Shown piece after piece: positions 24,350-35,290 of a stretch of 64,000 bases of DNA (position 1 is its first letter; each line of letters starts with the position of its first letter). Both the position numbers and the translations under genes were made by a program. Below the pieces are notes generated by a model. It saw nothing but the letters and a program-made list of their open reading frames with translations, had not been told where the DNA came from and ran no database searches. The stretch lies in NCBI GenBank assembly GCA_020809705.1, contig CP085827.1, forward strand, positions 3,720,001 through 3,784,000, given 5' to 3'. This DNA comes from Calonectria ilicicola (taxonomy: Eukaryota > Ascomycota > Sordariomycetes > Hypocreales > Nectriaceae).

Positions 24350-24802
24350 TTAGACTATCTTCCCCTTACGCTCCACTTCATGGATACCAACACCCAGCAA
24401 GAATAACGCACGGAGAACAGTGCAGATCCCAGTGATCACAATGCTAAACCAATCCTCCCACCCCCAGTCGGAAACTGCGAGCCGGTTCCCAAGTCGCATG
24501 CCAATATAAATGGAAGCCAACATGGTAAAGTCAGCCCAGAGGATGGACAGCTGAAGAATCTTCCAAATGTTGATGTCATTTGTGTAACGAAGTAGAAGAA
24601 TAAAAAGCGTGAGATATGAAGTACCCATGCCGGCGATTTGGTACAGGAACACTTTGAGTTCGACAGGAGGAGGGTAATCAACGAAGAAAGCTTTTGTGGC
24701 TGTGTCGTGATCAAGGTAATTTACGTACATTCCCATGACGGTAAGAACTGGGTCAACCCAGAGGAACCAAAGGCGATAAATGGGATGAATTTCGTTTGCC
24801 AT
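24350..24802 (-). CDS. DUF7704-like four-helix membrane protein
   Basis: Single exon, 150 aa, start at the ATG of MANEIHPIYRLWFLWVDPV; the open frame further up has only a TTG. Four hydrophobic segments are visible: PIYRLWFLWVDPVLTVMGMYV, VFLYQIAGMGTSYLTLFILLL, ILQLSILWADFTMLASIYIGM and WFSIVITGICTVLRALFLLGVGI. The order of motifs (IPYRLFFLxxEP-like start, a loop with P-P before helix 2, TNDxxxWxxxL before helix 3, ADFxxL) fits the fungal DUF7704 family of small integral membrane proteins, whose function is unknown and which often occur near secondary-metabolite genes. Lies 4.2 kb from the isocyanide synthase gene in the same orientation. Confidence 0.72.
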   Translation of the reverse strand: MANEIHPIYRLWFLWVDPVLTVMGMYVNYLDHDTATKAFFVDYPPPVELKVFLYQIAGMGTSYLTLFILLLRYTNDINIWKILQLSILWADFTMLASIYIGMRLGNRLAVSDWGWEDWFSIVITGICTVLRALFLLGVGIHEVERKGKIV

Positions 24803-25431
24803 TGTGAGCACTGTGAAAAACGTTGGTTCCAACCTGCCCCTTTGTTTCTCAAACGGTGTTGAATGTGGTAGAAGGATTATCAGATATCAAAGAAGAATGA
24901 AAATTTTCATGTTTGCAAGTAGGTAACGCTGAATCTTATACCCGGAGCTCCTCTTGGGGTTTAGTTCTGAGTCAGCTTATGAAACCCATGATTTGGTCGA
25001 ATCTGGACTTATCTTTCGGCACGCATACTTTACCCCGCTTCATTTAGAAGTCTTACGTATAATAAAGAAGTGAAGCCACCACTGCCTATAAGCACTGCCT
25101 AGAAGCTCTAAGCATGGTTAATTAATCTAAAAGGTTTATTTCTGTATGTTCATATTTATCCATGTCTACAAATAGGGAGCAGAACTAAGGCTTACGGAAG
25201 CATAAGAGCCTCAATTGTGACAAATAGAGATGAAAGAGTAGCAACTGAGAAGGCAAGCCAACAGGTAAAGAAGGAGGGTGGCCTGATCCTATTTAGTTAT
25301 AGCACAGAATTGGTGCACTCATCAAAGATGAGAAAGTTTTGCTTTTTTAGACAACAGCCCGCGCCAAGATCTTGAATATAAAAATGGACCAAAAAAAGAG
25401 GGACTCTTCAACGGGATTTAACCGCTCATAT
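24803..25431. promoter_or_regulatory. Upstream region of the DUF7704-like gene
   Basis: AT-rich, no gene seen. A short near-tandem CACTGCCTA repeat occurs near 25080-25100. Confidence 0.35.
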
Positions 25432-25521
25432 TGGACGAACAGGGAATCGAACCCTGGACCACTCCCAAATCTGTCGGACAGAACATGCTAAGGGAGTATT
25501 ATACCACTAAACCATTCGCCC
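25432..25521 (-). tRNA. tRNA-Ala (anticodon AGC) with 18-nt intron
   Basis: Ninety nucleotides fold as a tRNA on the minus strand. The acceptor stem is GGGCGAA with TTCGTCC and includes a G3-U70 wobble, the alanine identity pair; discriminator A at 25432. Anticodon stem CTCCC/GGGAG, loop TTAGCA-intron-T with AGC at 25487-25489, intron 25468-25485 with internal TCTG/CAGA hairpin. T arm CAGGG TTCGATT CCCTG. The D arm and the acceptor stem otherwise look more like fungal tRNA-Pro than typical tRNA-Ala. No 3' CCA encoded. A T tract suitable as Pol III terminator lies just downstream (complement of the A run at 25391-25397). Confidence 0.8.
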
Positions 25522-26173
25522 GATTTGATTGGCTGCTGGAGGCGCAAAGTCACTTTCATGTCCAGCATGTTCATGGATGGGCAAGTCTGAACCATCTATG
25601 TAGCCCGGGTAAACCACTTTTTGTGATATGGGGTTGTTGAAATCCGTGTACAGCGTGTTGAATAGTTGCTAGAAATTTCCCCGCTTGTGTCTTTTTTAAG
25701 AATAAAGGAAGACCTTTTCACTCAATGTGTATTGAGAACCACCCTAGTTAATTGAGAAAGAACCGAGTCTGAAAGAAATATTCATAATACACGTTTCTGT
25801 CTTGTTATACAAGAGTTGGGTCATTAGTGTACTTGATACATATGCTAGTCGCAGACAAGCTTTCTCAAAGCATCTCACAAATGGCATTTTTAACATATGC
25901 ATGAAGTTTTTTTATTTTCATTCATCTTTAGTCTCGTCCTGCTTCTATGCGACCATGAAAGAGATCAAAATTGGATAATATTGATGGGTACAGTATTTTC
26001 GTATGCCTCGTTGAGCTGGAAAGCGCCATGGGTAGACAAAAAGACTGATGCGAGGGGACTGCTGGAATGGGTCTTTACTTGTTCGTCCATTTCTCCGCGA
26101 AACTGCTTCCGAGGGCGGGAATAAACTTGGTCCACATAAATGATCAGCCAATGCTCCATATAACCCTTGCTCT
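25522..26173. other. AT-rich intergenic DNA
   Basis: No gene recognised. Confidence 0.4.
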
Positions 26174-26225
26174 GTTGGAATATATCCCTGTGAAAAATTG
26201 AACTGTATTTTTGGAAGGATTCAGC

Positions 26226-27056
26226 GTGGTGCTCGGAATGTCTTTCATATAGTTATTTTCTTCCTTTTAGGAAAGGAAGATGCCGACAAGGTCACGGGAC
26301 CTAAAGGCACGCCTCATGATAGACTTTCACATCGATTGGTACAATCGCCCTTGTGCCAACTCTGAAGCCTAAAGGCAACACAAGATGAAAACCTTGATAG
26401 ATGGAACCCTCGTACAATAAAAGGAAGAATTTTACTCAAACAAACCTCTCTCAAACAACCCTCTCTCAAACACACACCAAACAGACCCTCTCAAAAACAC
26501 ATGCACGCACAACCAAGATGTTTAAACGATGCATCATCTACGAGGGCGACAGCCCTCCAGAAACGGAATCCACGGCTCGATACATCCATCGAGAAATCCA
26601 AGCTAATAATATCAAGTTGGATATAAAGGATTGAAAACTAGAAAAACTCCAGAAAGAAGCAATAAAAGCACAAAAGCAAGACAACATAGAGGATCAAACC
26701 AGAATCAAGCTGATCCTTTGGGAATGCGAACTCCTTCTCAAGAAGGAGAATCTTTCGAATGAGGATAAGACCTTTATCCAAAAGCAACAACGGATAATAA
26801 AACCAATATTAAGGTATTTTAATATACCTAAATATAAAAGACCTTCCTTTAAGAAGAACCAAGAGAGATTTTTGGAGGAAATAAAGAATAAGGGTTTTAT
26901 ATAGATTGATATGTTGAATCAAACAGTCATAAATACAGCATAGTAGAAGGAAAAAGGCAGGAAAGGTAGAATAGGAAATGCAAACAACGGTTCAATCAAA
27001 CAACTAACAGGATACGAGCAGTGTGACAGGATACGAGCAGTGGTGGTGCTCGGAAT
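26226..27056. repeat. 14-bp direct repeat pair around the broken orphan ORF
   Basis: GTGGTGCTCGGAAT occurs at 26226-26239 and again at 27043-27056, 817 bp apart, bracketing the orphan reading frame. Just inside the second copy, CAGGATACGAGCAGTG is doubled in tandem (about 27008-27042). At 26174 a TGTTGGAATATATCC stretch resembles the start of copia-type LTRs. Together this suggests the remains of a mobile element, but no second LTR, integrase or transposase was seen. Confidence 0.4.
26518..26904 (+). pseudogene. Lysine-rich orphan ORF interrupted by one in-frame TGA
   Basis: The ATG at 26518 (MFKRCIIYEGDSPPETESTARYIHREIQ) follows a CA/CT-rich leader ending in CAACCAAG, a typical fungal start context. 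The frame stops at TGA 26632-26634 and then stays open in the same phase to a TAG at 26902-26904, giving 129 codons in total counting both stop codons. The second half is a Lys/Glu/Gln-rich helix (KLEKLQKEAIKAQKQ...) and ends in a basic tail (KYKRPSFKKNQERFLEEIKNKG). No family recognised. A CGA-to-TGA change would explain the stop. It could be the start of a mobile-element protein. Confidence 0.45.
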
Positions 27057-29001
27057 TTATTACCTGTTTAAGGCAACGGTGAGACGACACTACGTGCTTA
27101 CAATAACTCGCCAATTCGTTCATATGGAATAATAGTCTATTTAGGTTCAGTCAGAAAGCGGAACGGCCCGTTTTAGTGACATATTGTGTCATGGACCAAA
27201 GTTTGGCACTGCAATGCTCCCACCCCAGAGTCCAATTAATTGCCGACAACATGCCACATTTACTTTATTTGGCCAAATGCTGTTTGTTAACAGCCCATTC
27301 TTCTAAAAGAGAGCGAAAAGTACATTGTTTAGAAATACTGCCTTGTACTGACGTGTATGTGATGTCGGTTATTCCGTCCAGATATCTCGGGTGCTTGAAC
27401 GCGCGTCCAAATTTGATAGTGATATTACGTGGGTGGTATGACGAGAGCGACAGTAAGAGAATACAGATGTAAGCCAAATTTCAGCTGACATGGACAGGGT
27501 ATACAGTGGTGAGCGCAAAAGATAAGATGGGAAATGCTTCTGTATCTGTTTTCGTTCGCCAGGGTGCTGAAGCATATCCAGATAACCGGAAGAGGCAATC
27601 TGAACGTGTAAATCCTTTAAGCACGTTCCATAATGCAGCCAAATTCTCTATTTTAGTCATCTACTTCAATTTGGATAGTTTTAATTTCGCATAGTAGAGT
27701 AGACTTTGAAAAATATGCAGCCATCTTCTCTTCATGACTCATTCCCGTTTTGGAATTCTAAAACCGCCCTAGGCGTCTTGCGACGTTTATGGAGTTAGAA
27801 AATCAATCTATCTAGAGGAAGCTTGGTCCACACCGGCATTGACATGCCGATTCATCCCTTCACAGGGATTCCAAGTTAAGGTTTAGAGTCAGGTCATCCA
27901 ACCCCCCCGTTCCCAATTCCCAACAACCCCATAATTTCTCCTAACCAACACTGATCTGACCACAATAATAGTAGTTTTACAGTTTCGATCCTTTAATTGA
28001 ACTGCCCCTGGTATCAATAAGGAATTGAAGGTGGAATTCGCAAGCAAAATACGAGAATACAAGTCTACAAGATCATGGTCGAACATGAATTTTCAATCCA
28101 CCTAGATGGGAGGTCATTCTGACATGGGCTGTTCAGGACAATTCAGCCAATGGCATTACTTCCAATCCTTCGTGTGAACGGCACATTTATTATACGGCAA
28201 TTTTCGCTTAGAGCATTGGCTTGGATGTGGGCATGACGAATGAGACCCATTTAGGATACGACGCGTGCTATTCAGACCCCGCAAAATTCAGTTGCCGAGA
28301 ACTGGGTAGTTGGTCCAACGGTCTAGAACATAATGGGGCACAGAGCTCGCTAATATTGCCGTTCAGGGGCTTTCAGGGTATTGTAGCAGGCGGTGGTGAC
28401 ACCTCTCGTCCTCCTGACGGCGGATATCGCCGCGCTCATCCAACCCGACACAAATTATGGCCACACTCTATGCGCTATTCATTTTAAAGCTGGTAGATTC
28501 GTGCGGCGCGGCTAACTGAACCGTAGCTCAAACCGCTTAACAATCCTTGTACTTTAGTAACCTTCCAAGCCTGACCACCAAGTAAATACCGCTGCTAAAA
28601 GTCATGACCTTTGCAAGGATTATGCTGCCCGCCTTCTAGTTTTATGCCAAGTTAGCATTAAAATAGTCAAAACCAATTTCTCAACATGAAGTCATATTAG
28701 TGGGCCTTAATACATTTGGTCATTCAACGGTAGATAGGTGATTGTGTAGTTAGAATGATCCACAGAGTGTTCACACAAACCTGTAAGATCAGATGACCAA
28801 GCAGGTGATATTTTGTTATCCTTGCTATAATCTGAATAGAGCATCAAAATCGTGACATCTTGAATGGTATATTCGGTCTATCTGCCAGATCATGGCGACA
28901 AAATCAATGGTTGACTAGCAACTTTAAAAGAGAATATATGTTGAATATATGTAATTGAAACGAACTTCCATCAACTCATCATCTTATCAAGGTTTCTGCT
29001 G
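26905..29001. other. 2.1-kb gene-free AT-rich stretch
   Basis: No gene recognised. A GC-richer island at about 28240-28530 carries an imperfect palindrome GGCG-N5-CGCC near 28421; its role is unknown. Confidence 0.4.
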
Positions 29002-30217
29002 TCAGTTATTACCACTTTCATCCACGGAAATTGCCTTCTGCCGAAAGTAACTGGGTCTGCCATCCTCGCTGACGATCTCCAGCCTAGGATCATCCTTGAA
29101 ATCTCCCATCGGAGCACTGAGCCACTCCCCATCAGCCATTAGAGCAACGCTACAATGCCAAGGTGTCGTATAACCTGTCTTTGTGTTTAGTAGGCTCATC
29201 GATACCTTGTGCTCGCCGGTTGATTGATGGATAGAGAGACGAAGATGGTTTGGGAAAGCTGCTTTGACTGCTCCAGCAAAGGCCTATTTGAAACGTCAGC
29301 TAAAATCCCTTCAGAAGCTTAAAAGTGCGATCCAGAAGATGCATACATATCCACGAATCAACATTTGCTTAGCCAAAAATTTCACATCTCTTTTGTAACC
29401 ATTGCTGCTTCTACCATTTCCCCTTGGAAAGATATGCTGCAAATCCGATTCAAGGAATCTTTTGTAGCCACAGTAAGTCATTTTTGTATCGAGTTCAGTG
29501 GCAATCTCATGGTCAATGTCCAAGTCCTCCTTGCCAAATTTGTTGAAAAGATATCGTCGAAAGTTAGTGGCGTTGGCCACGTAGGTTATTTCTTTCAGCT
29601 CTTGTGGAAGCTGGAATTTAACGAGATCCTGAAGCCGAGAGAAATCGATGTGGGTAAATCCCTTCTGAGCAACGATGGCGCGCACAGCTTCTCCGTAGGC
29701 CCAGACATCCTTATCCGGAATAGTGAGCAAATCTACCATAAACAAAGAGACATTGTTAACCAATATTTAGAAAAGAGCGGCAATTTTGTGTATCCCCACC
29801 ATTGTAAACAAGACCATCCGAAATTATTGTGAGTTTGGCACCAGGTTCGTATATTTCCCCAATACGAATGCACATGGTATTCAATCTATCCAGGGCTAGT
29901 TCTTCAGCCTTGTCGGGAAGTGAGTTGAACACCTTGTAAACTTTGTTTGCCGATTTGAATGGGAATGCTGGAAGACACATCTTCACTGGTTCACCTGCAA
30001 CAACGAAATGATCAATAACAGCAAGGAAGTCTGGCACACCGGCTGCCAGTCTCTCTACGCTGTCATCAAATTTGTTCAGGGCATACTCAAAGACGATGTT
30101 TAGGATCCTAGCAGAAATATCTGCTGCTTTTTGGACTTCATTGGAAAGTGTCAAGGCGTCTGAGACGTATGCGTCGTTGAAAAGGGCAGGTGTTTGAGGA
30201 ACAGTTTCTGTGGACAT
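29002..30217 (-). CDS. Isocyanide synthase (Dit1/PvcA family)
   Basis: Three exons, complement(29002..29283, 29347..29732, 29800..30217), 361 aa. Joins give ISDGLVYN/DLLTIPDKDVWAYGE and LIRGY/AFAGAVKAAFPNHLRLSIHQSTGEHKVS. Start at the ATG of MSTETVPQTP; the earlier in-frame codon is TTG. The ISDGLVYND motif, the WAYGEAVRAI helix and the IHQSTGEHKVSMSLL block near the C-terminus define the DIT1_PvcA family. Family enzymes convert an amino-acid amine to an isocyanide with ribulose-5-phosphate as carbon donor (PvcA/IsnA chemistry). There is no attached oxygenase or adenylation domain. It is divergent from the NRPS-like gene across 723 bp, and the pair recalls the domains of Aspergillus CrmA in split form. 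Substrate amino acid unknown. Confidence 0.9.
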
Positions 30218-30940
30218 GGTGGGCAAATTGGACTTCTCAATCTTGAAAGAAGAAAAAGAATCTTTGGTAAATCAAGTGGGGAGCACTATCATTCACCAGA
30301 AGAAGAAAACAGAAATCAGGGCTGGGAGGCGAATGTCCGGACAGTAGGGGACTAGACTGTATTTTGTAAGTCAATATCGTGGGGAGCTTGAACTTAACAC
30401 CACGAACAAATGGGGACCAGTAAACAATGTGATATGGTCAGTACCAACCGAAACTTACCAGGATTCCATGACGCGTTCGGCTTTCTGGCACGGGTCATTC
30501 CAATTCCGCTTGCCTAGTAGGGGATGCCAAGGATGAAGACCCTAGCTTGTCTGCCTTACAAAATGCGGCTCTACGGCCCAGTTTATCAGGCCCTGATTAA
30601 AACAGAATCCATGTGCAAAACTCTATTTCATTTCCTTTGCTCAAAGGGTCTGACACAATGTTACATCCAGTGGTGGATAGCCATGGGCCGTTGATCACAT
30701 GTGTCCCAGAAATACCAAGACTGGGGATGGTCAAAATGGCGCGGACCGGATACCCACTCCTGGTAGACCCTTGCTATTGAAGCAGTTTAGAGTTACCAAG
30801 ATCATACGTGTAACGTAATAACTTATAGATGAGCAGCACAAATAGGCCTGATTTTCGTTTCTTTTTCGGGAAAACTTATAATCTGCCATAGAATATTGTT
30901 AATTAGTCCATTGATAGCTTCAATCAAAATCGCAGCGACC
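30218..30940. promoter_or_regulatory. Shared promoter of isocyanide synthase and NRPS-like genes
   Basis: 723 bp between two divergent ATGs. One exact match to the yeast Mac1 copper-response element TTTGC(T/G)C(A/G) is present as TTTGCTCA at 30636-30643, near the middle. Pyrimidine- and purine-rich stretches lie close to each start. No further copy was found in the interval. Confidence 0.5.
30636..30643 (+). promoter_or_regulatory. Candidate Mac1-type copper-starvation element
   Basis: TTTGCTCA fits the Mac1 consensus exactly. Copper starvation acting through the Mac1 homologue is reported to induce isocyanide clusters in Aspergillus. A single 8-bp match could be chance; I estimate roughly a 10 percent chance in an interval of this size. 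Confidence 0.4.
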
Positions 30941-33900
30941 ATGAGTCTCCCAATCAATTGCGGAAAGCGACTGATTCCTAATATTCTGGACAGCCTTGCC
31001 AGCTCTGACCCTGATCGAATCATCTACTCCATAGCGAAATCTGCCGACATTTCCCAGGGATTGCGACGTATTTCTGCGCGCGAGTTTGCTAGAGCAGTTG
31101 ATAAAACAGCTTGGTGGCTCCATGGTGAGGTTGGGAAGGGCACCTCTTGCAACGCTGTGGGCTACATTGGACCTCGTAAGTTGAAAATGATTTTTGCAGC
31201 TGTTAGAAGATAGTAGGGCTCACTCATCGACCGTCAATACTAGACGACCTACGCCACATTTTATTAATCTATGCGTGTGTTAAAACCGGTTATGCTGTGA
31301 GTATTGCAATTGGGTGGCGTTTGGGACCATTCTCCCTAACGTCATAAATTATTCGGCTTGTACTGACACTATTTAGGCCCTATTCCTTTCCCCTAAAAAC
31401 AGCACCGAGGGTGCTCTTGCTGTCCTTGAAGCTGCAAAATGCAATATATGGGTTCAACCCAGCGAGTTACCCATTGTTCCAAATGCGGAGCTATTTCTGA
31501 AAGAACGCTCTATGAATGTTTTGAGTCTCCCGGAGCTCAATGACCTCCTTGATGCTGAAACAACTGAACCATACATATATGACAAGACATGGGACGAAGC
31601 AGCTAAAGACCCTTTCTGCATTCTACATACATCTGGCTCTACTGGGCTGCCAAAGCCGATTGTGTGGTCAAATGCTCTTATTGGTACTATGGATGCTGTA
31701 CGCCTACTCCCACCTGCTGAAGGTGATCAAGGAATGTTGCCTTGGACTACAGGTTGGAACGAAGGCGACACAATATACTCAGCGTTCCCTATGAGCCATG
31801 GCGCTGGCATAATCATGGATATCCTGATCCCTTCGCTTTTTGCTATGCCGTGTGTCCTCGGACCCGTTGGCGTCATCCCTAACATGAACCTCCTTGAGTC
31901 TCTTGCAGAGCATGGCAATATTGATATATGGAGCATTGTTCCATCCCTAGTTGATGAGTTGGGTGAGACCCCCGACGTACTTGCGAAGTTTAACACATCC
32001 AAGTTTATTTGTGCATCTGGTGGGCCCACAAGCCCGATTAGCGCTACCAAGGTTAATAAAGTCGTCCGTGTGCTCAACCTGACGGGAACGACGGAAGGTT
32101 TGTTCATTGGAAATCTTTGGGTTGATAGTGAAGATTGGCTCTACTTCGCCTTTCACCCCTATTCCGGCTTTGAGTTTAAAGAGGTAGAGCCTGGCGTTTA
32201 CGAACACTGGGTGAGACGCAATCAACATTGGGAGCTGTTTCAAGGAATTTTCACTACATTTCCAGAACTGGACGAGCTTAACTTCAAGGACCTATACACC
32301 AAGCATCCCACGAAACCAAATCATTGGGCTTATAAGGGCAGAAGCGATGATGTCGTTGTCCTGTCCAACGGCTACAAGATATCGCCTCTGGATACGGAAG
32401 CCTTCATATCCACCCACCCTGATATCAATGGATGTTTGATGGTGGGGTCAGGGAAACCCCAAGCCGCGCTTCTTATCGAATTAAAAGACCCTAACTCGAA
32501 GACTGATGAGCTCCTGGACAGCATCTGGGACATAGTCGAAAAGGCCAATTCCATGTCTTTGCACAAAGATCAGATACAACGAGACTATATCACTTTCTCA
32601 GATCCAGAGAAGCCCTTTATACGGACTGACAAGGGGACCATCAAGCGACGCGCCACTCTCATTCTATACAACGACTATGTCGATAGGTTTTATGAGTCTC
32701 GCGAGGAGGAAATCGATCCTAGGCACGCTGTTGGCGTGGATACAGAGTCAATCGAGTCAATCCAGAACGCGGTCTACCATATCCTTCGGTCTCTAAACCC
32801 AACTTTTCAAGATATCTCCCTTAATACAGATCTTTTTGACCTTGGTCTCGATTCTCTTCTTGTGTACCGGGCGATTCGTGCGTTTAGGGTTGTAATGTCC
32901 CTCCAAGACCAGCTGGGCCCTCGACATTTGTACGCAAACCCCACAGTTGGCAAGTTTTCCGCTGTCCTTGCAAAAATAGCAGCCGAGGTGAAATCGGGGA
33001 ATATGGCTCAAGCTGAGCGCAACGGAGAGTCCGCTAAGACAAAAGATCTGCTTGAAAAATACAAAACGCAGGGACCTCTCGAAATAACCGGGTTTGACGC
33101 CATGATGGGCAAAATGTACATACAAATGATGATCTACATCCCACTGCGAGAAGGTGTCAGCTTTGAGAAAGCCTTTGCAGGGTTGCAGCGAGGACTCTCT
33201 CGGACATTTGACCTTCTCCCTACCCTTAATGGGCAAGTGAGGAGGTATGAGGAACATGAGGCTGGCTATATACCAGGCAAGGCTTACATTGCCATTCCGG
33301 ACGGCGATCAAACTGGTCGACATTCCAACCCAAGACAGTTGGTCTACAAGGATTTATCCCGTCAGCTCAAGTCTTTTCAAGAGCTGCGAGACTCTGGTTT
33401 CCTTTCATTAGGTTGCAGGGATGAACTTCTCTTGAGTGTCGCACCCCACGCACCAGATCAAGCCGACATTATGGGCGCGCAAGCGAATTTCGTTGAAGGA
33501 GGCTGTCTTCTCGCTACAGTTTTTCACCATTCATGCATGGACGGGACTGGTGCCATGACTGCACTTACGGCCTGGGCCGAAAACTGCAGGTACCTTGAAG
33601 GCAATTCCTCAGCGACATGTAGTTGGTTGGACCCTGAGAGTATGAATAATATGTTGCCATATGCCCTGTGGAAGGAAGAAGGGTACGCTCGACCAGTCGA
33701 TGAGATTGATCCTATAACCTGGAGTTACCTTTGCCCTCCAGCTCCCGAAGAGATTGAGAAGACTCTTACAGATCCAGGAAGCACCATCAAAGCATCCAGT
33801 CTCCCTCCGCCGCCGGCAGAACGACATCTAGAGCCTGCCAACTTCTCAATCTCAGCTGACAGCTTGGAAAAACTGATTAAAGAGGTCGCTGGTGAACTGG

Positions 33901-34547
33901 GCACCAGAGAAGCAGTGACAGAAGCAGACATTGTCCAAGCGTTATTCTGGAAAGTCCTGATCAGAGCACGACTCCGTGTGGCGAAGGAGTGCCAAAATCA
34001 GACCTTTGGGCCTGGTGACCTCTCTATTTTGGAGTTGCCTATCGACATTCGACCTTATTTCTCTTCTTCCTTACCCTCGTCGTATATGGGAAATGCACTC
34101 ATGTTCCTACGACCCAACTTGCCCGTCGAGAACTTGTGTGCACCCGAGACCAGCATTGGGAGTGTTGCATTGCTTATTCGCGAATCGGCGGGGCGGGTAA
34201 GACCATCGCTTGTACACGATGGCTTCTCACTGTTGCAGCTTGTGACGGATTTTGAACGGCTCAAGTCTGCTGCCATAGGTCTTGACGGCTTCGGCGTTAT
34301 GATTACCAACCTCATGCTGCTCCCGATGAGTGCAATGTGCTTTGGCGGCAAGTATTTCGACAATGGTGGAGTCCCCGATACAATGTTCCCTCTTATGGAT
34401 GGCTGGAACACAAACTTTCGCATTTGCCTCATTCTACCACTGCGTCCAGATGGTAGCCTCACCATTCGATTTGGTGCATACCCTGAGGAATTGGAGAAGT
34501 TGAGAGAGGACGAGGAGTTGGGTCGATATGCCACATTTTTAGGATAA
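30941..34547 (+). CDS. NRPS-like protein: adenylation - thiolation - HHxxxDG acyltransferase
   Basis: Exons 30941..31175, 31244..31296, 31377..34547, 1152 aa; joins give GYIGP/HDLRHILLIYACVKTGYA/ALFLSPKNS. Start ATG follows GCGACC. Adenylation domain about 1-525: LHTSGSTGLPKP (about 182), GTTEG (about 334), YKGRSDDVVVLSNGYK (about 418), and the catalytic Lys in DKGTIKRRATL (about 514). Carrier domain about 545-625 with the phosphopantetheine Ser in DLGLDSLL (589). From about 640 on, a transferase of the fungal HxxxD acyltransferase family with FHHSCMDGTG (about 813). No condensation, thioesterase or reductase domain. Predicted to activate an acid, hold it as a thioester and pass it to an acceptor. 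The domain order equals the part of CrmA after its isocyanide synthase domain. Confidence 0.9.
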
Positions 34548-35005
34548 AGGGATTAGAATCTCTGAGGGGATTTTGATATGACTTGCTTTGTGACAGCGAA
34601 CGATTCGATAAGTGAGCTTTCACAAGTTTTCGAGAGGTTTAAATTAGAGGAACTTGAACTAGAACTAAAAATAAAAATAAACAATCTTTACATTAAGCCA
34701 CCTTTGAATGTCCATTCCTCCTTCACTAAACGATTCGTTGGCAAAATGCAAATTCTATCTGGAGCGTAAGAAGCCACCAAGCATTGCATTTAAATTGCAC
34801 GGAATCCACTCCAAACCCAACAATCTGTGTCAAGTTTTGCATGTTACCTGCAATGAGCGATTTTTGTGAGCGTATAATTCAAGCAAAAAATCTGTTCGTG
34901 TTTACCTTTATGGATGTATCACGAGCTAGACTCACGCCCTCGTCGAGGCAGAGGACCACAACCAGAGCGAATTGTTTGTGGCACATATTGCGATCCTTCA
35001 TTAGA
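34548..35005. other. Intergenic, convergent 3' ends
   Basis: No gene. The right part (from about 34930) continues the tandem repeat that encodes the C-terminus of the FHA-pseudokinase, past its stop codon. Confidence 0.5.
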
Positions 35006-35290
35006 TTATGGCCCTCGAGGTGGGGAGGGCTTAAAATGGCTTCGACGATCTTCAGGTTTTCTAGATTGTGATCCTTCATTAGACCATGGCTCTTGAGGCG
35101 GGGAGGGTTCAAAACGGCCTCGACGATATTCGGGTTTCCCAGATTGCGACTCTTCATCAGACGATGGCTCACGAGGCGAAGAGGACTCAAAACGGCGTCG
35201 AAGTTTTGCAAACTGCGACTCTTCATCAGACCATGACTCGCAAGGCGGAGAGGAATCAACACGGTCTCGACCATATTCAGGTTTCGCAAA
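34980..35290 (-). repeat. Tandem repeat of about 78 bp
   Basis: Four to five diverged units, one shortened to about 69 bp, each containing a core like TCTTCATCAGACCATGGCTC. In the kinase frame they encode KPEYRRGRFEPSPPQEPWSNEGSQSR-like units of 26 residues. The overlapping frame is also open through the array (SHGLMKSRSLQNFDAVLSPLRL-like units). Confidence 0.75.

Noticed and set aside
25432..25521. tRNA-Pro
   Set aside because: The anticodon loop reads AGC and the acceptor stem has G3-U70, so Ala fits better despite the Pro-like D arm.
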